Below, piece by piece: positions 17,072 through 25,470 of a stretch of DNA of 64,000 nt. This DNA is from an uncultured Collinsella sp. (GTDB lineage Bacteria > Actinomycetota > Coriobacteriia > Coriobacteriales > Coriobacteriaceae), in assembly GCA_902488525.1 (NCBI GenBank), contig CABTWP010000003.1, forward strand, positions 1 to 64,000, written 5' to 3'. Every line of letters begins with the position of its first letter. Position 1 is the stretch's first letter. Under the pieces are notes generated by a model. It had not been told where the DNA came from. It ran no database searches and was given only the letters and a program-made list of their open reading frames with translations. The translations under genes and the position numbers were made by a program.

Positions 17072-17794
17072 ATGAATGTAGAAACTGCGCAGCGGCTCGC
17101 CGACCTTCGCCGAAGCAAAGGCTTTAGCCAAGAAGGGCTGGCACGAAAGCTGGGACTGTCGCGCCAAGCAGTCAGTAAATGGGAGCGCGCGGAGAGCTCG
17201 CCCGATACCGAGAACCTGATCTCGCTCGCCAAGCTCTATGGCGTGAGTTTGGACGAGCTCCTCAATCCGAGCGATGAGATCGAGGACGATATCGAGTTTG
17301 AGAACGAGGACCGCGCTCGTCAGCGCGAGGCCGAGGCGGCAGAGCGCGCCCGCACCCATGAGGCGGCGGCACGCGCCACCGAGGCGGCAACGCAGGCGAG
17401 TGATGCCGCCGCCAAGGCGGCGCAGGCGGCAAGCTGGAGTGCGCAGGCCGCCAATGCCGCTACGGCGCAGGCGACGAGTGGCACCGCGGTTGGCTCGACT
17501 CCGGTGAAGGGCCCGTTCCAGTCGTTCCCGTATTGGGCCGTGTGCTGGCTGCTGTTCTTTTTGCTGATGTTCCTGTTTGGTGCCGGCCCCTTTGCCGCAC
17601 TGATCTTCTTTACGATTCCCATCTATCACTGGGTGGCGCGTGCGCTCGATGGCGATTGGGCGCGCGGGGATATTCAGGTTGGTTCGGCGTCGGTGGCGGT
17701 CAAGGCCCAGGGGAAGGATACTTCTGCGGAATCTGATGCTGACGTGGCTACCGCGACTATCGCTGAGCCGATTGCCAAAGAGAGTGATGAATGA
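17072..17794 (+). CDS. XRE-family helix-turn-helix regulator with two membrane segments
   Basis: 240 aa from ATG 17072, preceded by AGGAGG. Residues 1-65 form the helix-turn-helix (SQEGLARKLGLSRQAVSKWERAES). Then come an acidic stretch (about 70-90), an Ala-rich coiled region (about 90-150), and two hydrophobic segments (YWAVCWLLFFLLMFLF and FAALIFFTIPIYHW). It is thus a membrane-tethered DNA-binding protein. Its stop overlaps the next gene by 4 nt (ATGA), so it is translationally coupled to a DUF4097 protein and may control it in response to envelope state. Confidence 0.82.
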   Translation: MNVETAQRLADLRRSKGFSQEGLARKLGLSRQAVSKWERAESSPDTENLISLAKLYGVSLDELLNPSDEIEDDIEFENEDRARQREAEAAERARTHEAAARATEAATQASDAAAKAAQAASWSAQAANAATAQATSGTAVGSTPVKGPFQSFPYWAVCWLLFFLLMFLFGAGPFAALIFFTIPIYHWVARALDGDWARGDIQVGSASVAVKAQGKDTSAESDADVATATIAEPIAKESDE

Positions 17795-18693
17795 TGAAGC
17801 TTTCGCATGAATCCAAGGTGCGCTTGGGCGTTGGCATCGGAGCGTTCGTGCTCATCATCGGGCTTGTCTTTGGCATTTCGCGGACATTGATTCATTTTGA
17901 TGGTCCGTGGGATCTCGACGATGTTGTATCCGGCTTCTCTGGTATGCACGATGCGGTTGACGACGACGATTTTATGAACGATGGCGGTAAATATTCCGCT
18001 CGGCCTCAGCAACTTTCGAGCACGACTTTTGACGAAGACGCGTTCCAATCGCTCGACTTGGATGTGACGTCGGGGACGGTCGAGATTAAACGTGTCTCTG
18101 GCGGACCGGTACGTGTCATCGAAAGCGGGCGCGTTGCAAAGGGGGCGTCTGCTTCCGATGCCGCCACTCAGAATCTGGTTAAGATCGAGGGCTCTACGCT
18201 CAAGATTCGCCAGTTCGATTGCGATGACGAGCGCGCCATTGACCGCACGGTTACCGTCGAACTGCCGCGCGAAGTTGCCGATAACATGGTGGGCATTACA
18301 GCGAATGTAGGATCGGGTGACCTGACGGTCGCGGGCATTGCGTGTCATGACCTCAACCTGACTTTGGACTCTGGAGACGTTGAGTTTACGGGCACCGTGA
18401 CCGATACCCTGAATGCCGAGGTCGGTTCGGGCGATGTGACGTTCGAGCTCTACCAGGCCCCCGCGAAGTCGATGGACGTGAGTGTGGGCTCGGGCGATGT
18501 GGAGATGACGGTTCCGAACTCGACGGGCTTTAAGGCGAGCCTCACCTTGGGCAGCGGCGACTTTGAGAGCGATTTCCTTCCGCTTGGCTACGACGGCGAG
18601 ACCATTTTGAATCTTGAATTCGATAACGGCGATAAGTCTGCTACGTATCGTTTTGAGGTCGGTTCGGGCGACATGTCGTTTGATCCGGAGTGA
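17791..18693 (+). CDS. membrane-anchored DUF4097 beta-repeat protein
   Basis: 300 aa. An N-terminal membrane segment (about 12-32, VGIGAFVLIIGLVFGI) is followed by an extracytoplasmic beta-solenoid-like domain with a repeated GSGD motif (VGSGDLTV, VGSGDVTF, VGSGDVEM, LGSGDFES, VGSGDMSF), the hallmark of DUF4097/LiaX-like proteins. Such proteins take part in envelope stress sensing in Firmicutes. Coupled to the upstream membrane-bound XRE regulator by a 4-nt overlap. Start is one of two adjacent ATG codons. Confidence 0.85.
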   Translation: MMKLSHESKVRLGVGIGAFVLIIGLVFGISRTLIHFDGPWDLDDVVSGFSGMHDAVDDDDFMNDGGKYSARPQQLSSTTFDEDAFQSLDLDVTSGTVEIKRVSGGPVRVIESGRVAKGASASDAATQNLVKIEGSTLKIRQFDCDDERAIDRTVTVELPREVADNMVGITANVGSGDLTVAGIACHDLNLTLDSGDVEFTGTVTDTLNAEVGSGDVTFELYQAPAKSMDVSVGSGDVEMTVPNSTGFKASLTLGSGDFESDFLPLGYDGETILNLEFDNGDKSATYRFEVGSGDMSFDPE

Positions 18694-18739
18694 CATGCGG
18701 TTTTCGGAGATCGGTACATATAGGCATGCTCTTTGATGG

Positions 18740-18774
18740 AGGCGCCGGAGCTGTGACGGGCTTCGGCGCCTTTG
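18740..18774 (+). terminator. intrinsic terminator after the XRE/DUF4097 pair
   Basis: AGGCGCCG pairs with CGGCGCCT around an inner AGC/GCT pairing, and TTTGCCTTT follows. Confidence 0.75.
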
Positions 18775-18778
18775 CCTT

Positions 18779-18784
18779 TACAAT
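18779..18784 (+). promoter_or_regulatory. candidate -10 box giving a leaderless elp3 mRNA
   Basis: TACAAT lies 6 nt before the elp3 ATG, so a transcript from it would begin at or next to the start codon. No Shine-Dalgarno with usable spacing is seen (GGGGAC touches the ATG). The -35 region is weak. Confidence 0.35.
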
Positions 18785-18790
18785 GGGGAC

Positions 18791-20698
18791 ATGGAACAGA
18801 TTATCTTGAACATACTCGAGGCTCTGCGTCGCGGCGAGACCGTGGACGACAAAGCGCTCGTCAAACTGATACATGCCGAGGCGCGCCGTGAGGGTGCCGA
18901 CAAACGCGATTTGGCCAAGCGCCGTCTGCTGCCGTTCTACCAGCGGGTTAAACGTGAGGAGCCGGTTCGGTGGGCTGCGTGGAATGTCGATTCCGATCTG
19001 GAGCGTCAACTGCTGCAGGTCCTGCGTATGAAGCCGCGCCGAACGGCCTCGGGCGTGGCGACCATTACCGTCATTACCAAGCCCTGGCCATGCTCGGGCG
19101 ATTGCCTGTTTTGCTCCAACGATCTGCGCATGCCCAAAAGCTATCTGCACGCCGAGCCGGCGTGCGCCCGTGCGGAGCAAAACTGCTTCGACCCGTATCT
19201 GCAGGTGAGCGCTCGTCTGACCGCGCTTTCGCAGATGGGACATGCGACCGACAAGATAGAGCTCATTGTGCTCGGCGGTACCTGGAGCGACTATCCGGAA
19301 GGCTATCAGACGTGGTTTATGTCGGAGCTTTTCCGTGCGCTCAATGACGATGCCGTCGCCGGTGTGGCGGCAAACCCCATGTTGGCGCGTCCGGGCATCA
19401 GCCGTGCCGAGGCAGGGCGCCTGCTCGATGACGCTCCCGCCGATGCCCTGCCGCCGGTGGTAACAGAGCGCCGCGAACGCTATCGGGCCGTCGGTATTGC
19501 GACCGACGAGGCCGAGCTTGCGAGCGGTGTTACCGACGAGCAGGGGCGTGTGGATGCTGCCGTGGGTGGCTATAACCGCGCGGTGCGTCGTCTGTACGGA
19601 CCCGGTACGCCGTGGGGCGAGGTTGCCGAGTGGCAGACCGCCACGATGGATGAGCTTGAGCGCCAGCAGCGCGTCAACGAGACGGCGAAGCATCGCGTGG
19701 TGGGGCTCGTTATCGAGACGCGCCCCGATGCTGTAACGCCGCAGGCCCTCAAGCTCATCCGCCGCCTGGGTTGCACCAAGATTCAGATGGGCATCCAGAG
19801 CCTCGACCAGCACCTGCTCGATATCAACGAGCGCCGCATTTCGGTGGCTCAGATCGAGCAGGCGTTTTCGCTTGCGCGCCTGTTTGGCTTTAAGATCCAT
19901 GCGCATTTTATGCTCAACTTACTGGGCGCCACACCCGAGGGGGACAAGCGCGACTACGAGCGCTTTATGACCGAGGGGGCCTTTATGCCCGACGAGGTCA
20001 AGGTCTACCCGTGTGCGCTCATTGAGGGTTCGCGTCTGGTGGGCTGCTATGAGCGCGGCGAGTGGCGTCCCTATACCGAGGACGAGCTGCTCGATGTGTT
20101 GGCCAACGACATCGTGGTGACGCCGGCGTTCTGCCGTATCAGTCGCATGATCCGCGACTTTAGCTCCGACGACATCATGGTGGGCAACAAGAAGCCTAAC
20201 CTGCGTCAGCTCGTTGAGAACCGCCTGGCTGCTCGGGGTGACGGTGCGACGGTGCGCGAGATCCGTTACCGCGAGATCAGCACGGCGGGTGCCGACTTGG
20301 ATGAGCTATCTCTTGATGAGGAAGTGGCGTACGAGACGCCGGTGACTTACGAGCGCTTTTTGCAGTGGGTGACGCCGCGGGGCAAGATCGCGGGCTTTTT
20401 GCGGTTGTCGCTGCCCGACCATTCGTTTGTTGCCGCGCATGCGGACGAGTTGCCGACGACGCCGGACGAGGCGATGATTCGCGAGGTACACGTGTATGGC
20501 ATGGCGGCGCGCGTGGGGGATCAAGGCCAGGCGGCGCAGCATCACGGGTTGGGGCGTTTGCTCGTAGAGCGTGCGTGCGAGATTGCCCGGGATGCGGGTT
20601 ATGCGCGTATCAACGTGATTAGCGCGATTGGCACACGCGAGTACTATCGCCATCTTGGATTTTATGACCATGGCCTTTATCTGCAAAAGGAGCTCTAG
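18791..20698 (+). CDS. elp3: Elp3 family tRNA U34 carboxymethyl radical SAM/acetyltransferase
   Basis: 635-aa homologue of the Elongator catalytic subunit, which attaches a carboxymethyl group to uridine 34 of tRNA. The radical SAM core carries a CSGDCLFC motif (Cx3Cx2C), then ELIVLGGTWSDYP and IETRPD segments. The C-terminal GNAT domain holds the acetyl-CoA-binding QHHGLGRLLVERACEIA and ends YRHLGFYDHGLYLQKEL, as in archaeal and bacterial Elp3. No other Elongator subunit is present, as expected for stand-alone bacterial versions. A spermidine-synthase-like gene begins directly at its stop (TAGATG). Confidence 0.93.
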   Translation: MEQIILNILEALRRGETVDDKALVKLIHAEARREGADKRDLAKRRLLPFYQRVKREEPVRWAAWNVDSDLERQLLQVLRMKPRRTASGVATITVITKPWPCSGDCLFCSNDLRMPKSYLHAEPACARAEQNCFDPYLQVSARLTALSQMGHATDKIELIVLGGTWSDYPEGYQTWFMSELFRALNDDAVAGVAANPMLARPGISRAEAGRLLDDAPADALPPVVTERRERYRAVGIATDEAELASGVTDEQGRVDAAVGGYNRAVRRLYGPGTPWGEVAEWQTATMDELERQQRVNETAKHRVVGLVIETRPDAVTPQALKLIRRLGCTKIQMGIQSLDQHLLDINERRISVAQIEQAFSLARLFGFKIHAHFMLNLLGATPEGDKRDYERFMTEGAFMPDEVKVYPCALIEGSRLVGCYERGEWRPYTEDELLDVLANDIVVTPAFCRISRMIRDFSSDDIMVGNKKPNLRQLVENRLAARGDGATVREIRYREISTAGADLDELSLDEEVAYETPVTYERFLQWVTPRGKIAGFLRLSLPDHSFVAAHADELPTTPDEAMIREVHVYGMAARVGDQGQAAQHHGLGRLLVERACEIARDAGYARINVISAIGTREYYRHLGFYDHGLYLQKEL

Positions 20699-21577
20699 AT
20701 GAACAAGCCGAGTGTTTCTGCCGGCGTCGTTGCCGGCGTTGCTCTGGGAGCCGCGGCGCTGGGTGCGGCCGCCGTCGCTGTTCGTGCTGCCTGTCTGCAG
20801 GTCGCACGTACCCGCAATGGGTTGGCGCGTGTGAAACGCGTGCACGACGAGAGCGGTGACGAAGTCCGCGTATTGGTGCAAGGCGGCGTCTACCAAAGCG
20901 CGAGTTACGTTGGCGAGCGTTGGGCGGAGCCCGTCTTTGCGTACTATCGTGCGTTTGACGACGTGTTTGAGTCCGAGGATGCGATGCGCGATGCTTATGG
21001 TCACGGCATCAACCGCATGCTTGTGCTGGGTGGCGGCGGGTTTGCCTATCCCAAGTTCGCGCTGATGTCGCACGAGGGCTTGCGTATGGACGTCATCGAG
21101 TATGACGGAGAGATTACGCGCCTGGCGCGCCGCTGGTTCTACCTAGACGAGCTGGAGCGCGCGGCGGGCGATCGCCTGCGGGTGATAACCGCTGAGGCTC
21201 GCTCGTATCTGGGTGTGACAAGCGTGGGCCATCGTCGCTACGACGTGGTCGTGAGCGATTGCTTTGGCGGTGCCGAGCCCGTACGCGAGCTGGCGACGGT
21301 TGAGGCATTGCGTTTGGTGCGGGGCAGCCTAAATGTCGGTGGCGTCTACGTTGCCAATATCGTGAGTGCAAACGAGGGGAGCGATGTGACGTTCCTGCGC
21401 GACTGTGCCGCCACGGCGCTTGAGGTGTTCGACCATGCTTGGGTGGTCCCATGTGGCGATGCAGAGTTCGGCGGCGAGGAGAATTATCTGCTCATCGCCA
21501 GCGACGGCGACTACGCCTTTGCCGAAGCCGTGTCCTTCGACACCGACTTCCTCGGCACCGTCCTTCACGACAAGTAA
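20699..21577 (+). CDS. membrane-anchored spermidine-synthase-like protein
   Basis: 292 aa. An N-terminal Gly/Ala-rich hydrophobic segment (about 8-30) probably anchors it. The remainder is a Rossmann-type domain: MLVLGGGGFAYPKFA, the acidic DVIEYDGEITRLARRWF, and YDVVVSDCFGGAE in place of the polyamine synthase DxxD motif. This resembles the spermidine-synthase-like family often fused to transporters; real aminopropyl transfer is doubtful without the usual gatekeeper residues. It starts right after the elp3 stop, and its own TAA overlaps a small GGGAC-loop hairpin. Confidence 0.8.
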   Translation: MNKPSVSAGVVAGVALGAAALGAAAVAVRAACLQVARTRNGLARVKRVHDESGDEVRVLVQGGVYQSASYVGERWAEPVFAYYRAFDDVFESEDAMRDAYGHGINRMLVLGGGGFAYPKFALMSHEGLRMDVIEYDGEITRLARRWFYLDELERAAGDRLRVITAEARSYLGVTSVGHRRYDVVVSDCFGGAEPVRELATVEALRLVRGSLNVGGVYVANIVSANEGSDVTFLRDCAATALEVFDHAWVVPCGDAEFGGEENYLLIASDGDYAFAEAVSFDTDFLGTVLHDK

Positions 21578-21600
21578 GTCTCCCCGTCCCAAAAAAGACT
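21577..21600. repeat. short hairpin with GGGACGGGG loop at a stop codon
   Basis: AGTCT (21577-21581) pairs with AGACT (21596-21600); the loop reads CCCCGTCCC on plus, GGGACGGGG on minus. The first base is the last base of the preceding gene's TAA. It lies between two convergent genes. Confidence 0.5.
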
Positions 21601-21604
21601 GGTC

Positions 21605-24049
21605 TTAGGCGTGGTCGCGCCAGCTGAGGACGCGCTGCTTCATACCCTCGATGTCGAGCACGCCTTCGGCAAAGCCCTTGCGCACGAGCTCTTCGGGAAC
21701 AAACTCGTCGTAGCGGTCAAAATAAGGCACCTCGCCAGGACAGACGAGTTCGATGGGATCGAAGTCCTTCTCGGCCTCGGCGGCGAGCACCTCAAAGAAC
21801 GTCTCCTCGTCGGCCTTCATCTTAAACTGCATAAAGTACGGGCGCGACGGGTCGAGTCCGCGAAGGCCCAGCTCCGCGGCACATTTAATCTTGAGCATGC
21901 GCTCGAGTGCCAAAAAGGCGTAGCTGCCCAGCCAGGGGAAGAGCACCCAGGTGTCGCCGCCCAGGTTAATGAGCGGCTTGGTCCCCGCACCCGAAATCTC
22001 GGCCGTATGGCGAGCCTGCGCCAGACGGGCCCGCGCGTTACCCATAAGGTACGGATACGCCGCGTGCTCGTTGAGCGCCTTGCGCATGCGCTCGAGTACG
22101 TGTGTATTGATGTCGCCGGGGCAGTCGCCAAAGTAGGCCGGCACCCGGCCCTTGACCTGCGTGGCAAAGACGGTGTGACGCTTCCAGTCCACTTCCTCGA
22201 CAATCCAGCAGTGTCCAGCGATGGCGATGCGCTCACCGGGCGGGGGCGGATTGACGATCGTGCCCAGCTCGGCCGATTCGCTGCGAACGGTGAACTCCTC
22301 GTTTTCCTGGAACACGGCGTAGAACTTAAAGTTGTTGATGATGCGCTCGCCCGCGAGACCCACGATGAGTCCGCCGCCCTCGGTGACTTGGATATGGTCG
22401 ATCTTGATGAGGTGGCGCAGCAGTACGCGATAGTCATCGGCCGAGATGCGATGGAAATAGCTAAGCGTGAGCACACGCTGGGCAAGCTCTGCCGGCGTGA
22501 GCTCTCCGGTGCTGGCAAGCGTCGACATAGTCTGGTGGTAGAGCAGGCTGTAGGGGAGTCGATCGAGCTCGGGCGGCTCGACCCACTTTTCCTCGCGATA
22601 GAGTTGTACGAGCGCGATGCCCTGCAAGAGCTTCCACGGAATGGTCTCGGGCATCATCGTGCGCGGCTCGGGCTCTTCCTCGCGCATGACAAACCACATC
22701 TCGGGCGGAAGATCGCGGCGCCCCGTGCGGCCCATTCGCTGCAAAAAGGAGCTGACGGTAAACGGCGCATCGATCTGAAACGCACGCTCCAGACGGCCGA
22801 TATCAATACCGAGTTCCAGCGTAGAGGTGGTGACGGTTGTCTGTGCCTGCTCCTCGTCGCGCATGAGCTCTTCTGCCGTCTCGCGCAGCGATGCCGAAAG
22901 GTTGCCGTGATGGATTAGAAAGCGGTCGGGCTCGTGTCGACTTTCGCAGTAGCTGCGCAGCATGGAACACACGGCCTCTGCCTCCTCACGCGAGTTGGCA
23001 AAGACCAGGCACTTGCGGCCGCGCGTATGCTCAAAGATATAGCCCATACCGGGGTCGGCGTTGTCGGGCGCCGTGTCGGTGGGGTTGAGAAGCGCCTGCT
23101 CGGTCGCTCGTGGGATGTCGACTTCGCCCTCGGGGGCCGAGGAAGTGCGACGGTCTTTGGGAGCGGCCTTGCCCCGTGCCCGCTCACGACGTTGACGGCG
23201 TTCCTCCTGTGTAAGCTGTCCGCTGTGGCGCACGTCTTGGGCGCCAGCCGGCAGCGCCGCGGGCGCCGCCGGCTCAATGCGCTCGCAAGCAAGCATCTCG
23301 GCTTCTTGTGGACCCGTGCTCTCGAATCCCCACTGCTGTGCCTGGGGACCCGAGTTGTAGAAGTGCTCCATGGAGATGCGCCACACGCGGCGCGGTTTCT
23401 CAAAGCGGGGGATGATGCAATCGCGTCCTGTTCCCTGTGAGAGAAAGGCGCCCGTGCGCTCGGGGTCGCCGATGGTGGCAGAAAGGCCGATGCGGCGGGG
23501 CTGCACGCCCGCCATGCGCGAGAGGCGCTCGATAAGGCAGAGCGTCTGACCGCCGCGGTCGCCGCGCATGAGCGAATGAACCTCGTCGATAACCACATAG
23601 CGCAGGTCGCAGAACATACGAGGGATTGCCATGTGCTTATGGATCAGGAGCGCCTCGAGCGACTCAGGCGTAATCTGCAAGATACCGCTCGGTTTTTTGA
23701 TGAGCTTAGCCTTGTGCGACTGCGAAACATCGCCATGCCAGTGCCAGACGGGGATATCGGCCTCTTCGCACAGGTCGTTGAGGCGGACGAACTGATCATT
23801 GATGAGTGCCTTGAGGGGGCCGATGTAGAGGGCGCCAACGCTCGCGGGCGGGTTCTCCCAAAACTCGGTCAGGATGGGAAAGAAGGCTGCCTCGGTTTTG
23901 CCGGAAGCCGTGGATGCCGTCAGGAGCACATTGTCCTGAGTGTTAAAGATGGCATCAGCTGCTGCAACCTGGATGGAGCGTAGACTCTCCCAATCGTGGG
24001 AGTAGATGAAGTCTTGGATAAACGGGGCGTAGCGGTCAAAGGCGTTCAC
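21605..24049 (-). CDS. Lhr-like/BrxHI-like DEAD/DEAH-box helicase
   Basis: 814-aa superfamily 2 helicase. Seen: the Q-motif-like RSIQVAAADAIF, TASTASGKTEA (Walker A), VVIDEVHS (DEVH Walker B), GLSATIGDP (motif III), STLELGIDIG, and QRMGRTGRR (motif VI). A low-complexity charged insert lies between the RecA lobes (QEERRQRRERARGKAAPKDRR). The GTG at 24049 is preferred over a TTG at 24079 because AAAGGAGG lies just before it. It is the last gene of a TerB_N-BrxD-helicase set; BREX type 2 systems also combine BrxD with an Lhr-like BrxHI helicase. A DNA-processing role in phage defence is inferred, not shown. Confidence 0.85.
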   Translation of the reverse strand: MNAFDRYAPFIQDFIYSHDWESLRSIQVAAADAIFNTQDNVLLTASTASGKTEAAFFPILTEFWENPPASVGALYIGPLKALINDQFVRLNDLCEEADIPVWHWHGDVSQSHKAKLIKKPSGILQITPESLEALLIHKHMAIPRMFCDLRYVVIDEVHSLMRGDRGGQTLCLIERLSRMAGVQPRRIGLSATIGDPERTGAFLSQGTGRDCIIPRFEKPRRVWRISMEHFYNSGPQAQQWGFESTGPQEAEMLACERIEPAAPAALPAGAQDVRHSGQLTQEERRQRRERARGKAAPKDRRTSSAPEGEVDIPRATEQALLNPTDTAPDNADPGMGYIFEHTRGRKCLVFANSREEAEAVCSMLRSYCESRHEPDRFLIHHGNLSASLRETAEELMRDEEQAQTTVTTSTLELGIDIGRLERAFQIDAPFTVSSFLQRMGRTGRRDLPPEMWFVMREEEPEPRTMMPETIPWKLLQGIALVQLYREEKWVEPPELDRLPYSLLYHQTMSTLASTGELTPAELAQRVLTLSYFHRISADDYRVLLRHLIKIDHIQVTEGGGLIVGLAGERIINNFKFYAVFQENEEFTVRSESAELGTIVNPPPPGERIAIAGHCWIVEEVDWKRHTVFATQVKGRVPAYFGDCPGDINTHVLERMRKALNEHAAYPYLMGNARARLAQARHTAEISGAGTKPLINLGGDTWVLFPWLGSYAFLALERMLKIKCAAELGLRGLDPSRPYFMQFKMKADEETFFEVLAAEAEKDFDPIELVCPGEVPYFDRYDEFVPEELVRKGFAEGVLDIEGMKQRVLSWRDHA

Positions 24050-24130
24050 GGGGCCTCCTTTCAAAAACGAATCTCTCAATGCGGTGGGCAGTGGCTTGCT
24101 GCATTACTGCCTCGACGTTTGCCCAGATAA

Positions 24131-24167
24131 AACCTGCCAAAATAAACCTGTCCCTTTTTGGCAGGTT
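24131..24167. repeat. hairpin with GGGACAGG loop at the brxD stop codon
   Basis: AACCTGCCAAAA (24131-24142) pairs with the reverse complement at 24155-24167; the loop reads GGGACAGGTTT on the minus strand. It overlaps the TAA stop of the BrxD-like gene and lies within the 116-nt gap before the helicase, where it could attenuate transcription. Confidence 0.75.
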
Positions 24168-25470
24168 AGATGGTGAATTCGGCGAAGTTGCGGTCGCCGC
24201 CTGCGGTGCCGGCGTCGCCTGTTGCGGCTGCCGGCGCCAGCGCGTCGCCGCCGACGCTTTGCAGCAACTCGGCCACATTTGCATCGGGGTTCTGACACAG
24301 GATATCGAGCAGCTCGATAAAGTCACGAATGACCTCACGGGGCGTCAGGTGCGTATCGGCTCCCACGCGGCCAAACTCAATCTTGAGAAAGTTCACCAAG
24401 TCGTTCTCGGTAAGCGTGGGCGTCCAGCCAAAGTAGCCGGCATGGATCTGCATGAGCTTTTCGATGAGCACCAGCAGCTCCTCGTAGGTGAGCGGCTGCA
24501 GGCGGATGATGGGCGCGAGCATGTCTTTGAGATCATCTCGCGCAAAGCGACCCTGAGCGAGTCGGCTGCGCAGAGCTTCGTAGGAGAACACGCCGCGGCG
24601 GCGGTCTTCGATGGAGGTTGGCGTGCCGCCCATGATCATGCCCAGGTACTGCGCCTTGCCCTGGAGCGTGTCGTTGTACATAGTCAGGATCTTCTCGTAG
24701 TTGTATTGGCGCGTGATCGCGTTGGGAATCTTGTACAGATTCACGAGTTCGTCGATGAGCACCAGCATGCCCTTGTATCCGCTGCAGACCAAAAAGCGTG
24801 CAATGAGCTTAACGTAGTCGTACCAGTCGTCATCGCTGATGATGGTCGAGGAGCCCAGCTCAGCGCGTGCCTCGCTCTTGGTGCGGTACTCGCCGCGAAT
24901 CCATTTGGTCACGCGGCTCATAGCCTCTTCATCGCCCTCGGATACGGCCATGCGATAGCGGCGGAGCATGCGGGTGAAGTCGAAGCCGTGGACCATCTCC
25001 TCGAGCGGGGCCAGTTGGGCATTGACGACCGACTCGTCGACGTCGGCACACGAGGCGACCCAGCGATCCAAAATAAGGTTGAGCGCACCACCCTCGGGGC
25101 GCGTCTTGGTCGATATATTGCGGATGAGCTCGCGGTAGGTGGCAAGGCCCTGTCCCTGACCGCCCTGCAGGCGGCGCTCGGGCGACAGGTCGGCATCAGC
25201 GACGACGAATCCCTCGCCCATGGCGTGCGTGCGGATGGTCTGGAGCAAAAAGCTCTTGCCGGCGCCGTAACGACCGACTAAGAAGCGGAAGCTCGCGCCG
25301 CCATCGGCGATGAGACTCAAATCGGTGAGCAGGGCGCGAATCTCGACCTCGCGACCCACGGTGATATAGGGAAGGCCGATGCGCGGGACCACGCCGCCCT
25401 TGAGCGAGTTAAGGATAACGGCGGCGACGCGTTTGGGTACACGGGGCGCTGCGGATGCGGTATCACTCAT
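24166..25470 (-). CDS. BREX-type ATP-binding protein (BrxD/DUF2791-like)
   Basis: 434-aa P-loop ATPase. The N-terminus has GREVEIRALLTDL, then Walker A GRYGAGKSF (about 66-74); Walker B is GMLVLIDELVNL. The spacing and the YNDTLQGKAQYLGMIMGGTPTSIEDRRRG segment are typical of the DUF2791/BrxD family. A Gly/Ala-rich tail ends the protein. Its start overlaps the TerB_N stop by 8 nt (CCATGAGTGA), which means translational coupling. BrxD occurs in BREX type 2 with a helicase partner; no PglX methylase, PglZ or BrxC is encoded in this window. Confidence 0.87.
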   Translation of the reverse strand: MSDTASAAPRVPKRVAAVILNSLKGGVVPRIGLPYITVGREVEIRALLTDLSLIADGGASFRFLVGRYGAGKSFLLQTIRTHAMGEGFVVADADLSPERRLQGGQGQGLATYRELIRNISTKTRPEGGALNLILDRWVASCADVDESVVNAQLAPLEEMVHGFDFTRMLRRYRMAVSEGDEEAMSRVTKWIRGEYRTKSEARAELGSSTIISDDDWYDYVKLIARFLVCSGYKGMLVLIDELVNLYKIPNAITRQYNYEKILTMYNDTLQGKAQYLGMIMGGTPTSIEDRRRGVFSYEALRSRLAQGRFARDDLKDMLAPIIRLQPLTYEELLVLIEKLMQIHAGYFGWTPTLTENDLVNFLKIEFGRVGADTHLTPREVIRDFIELLDILCQNPDANVAELLQSVGGDALAPAAATGDAGTAGGDRNFAEFTI

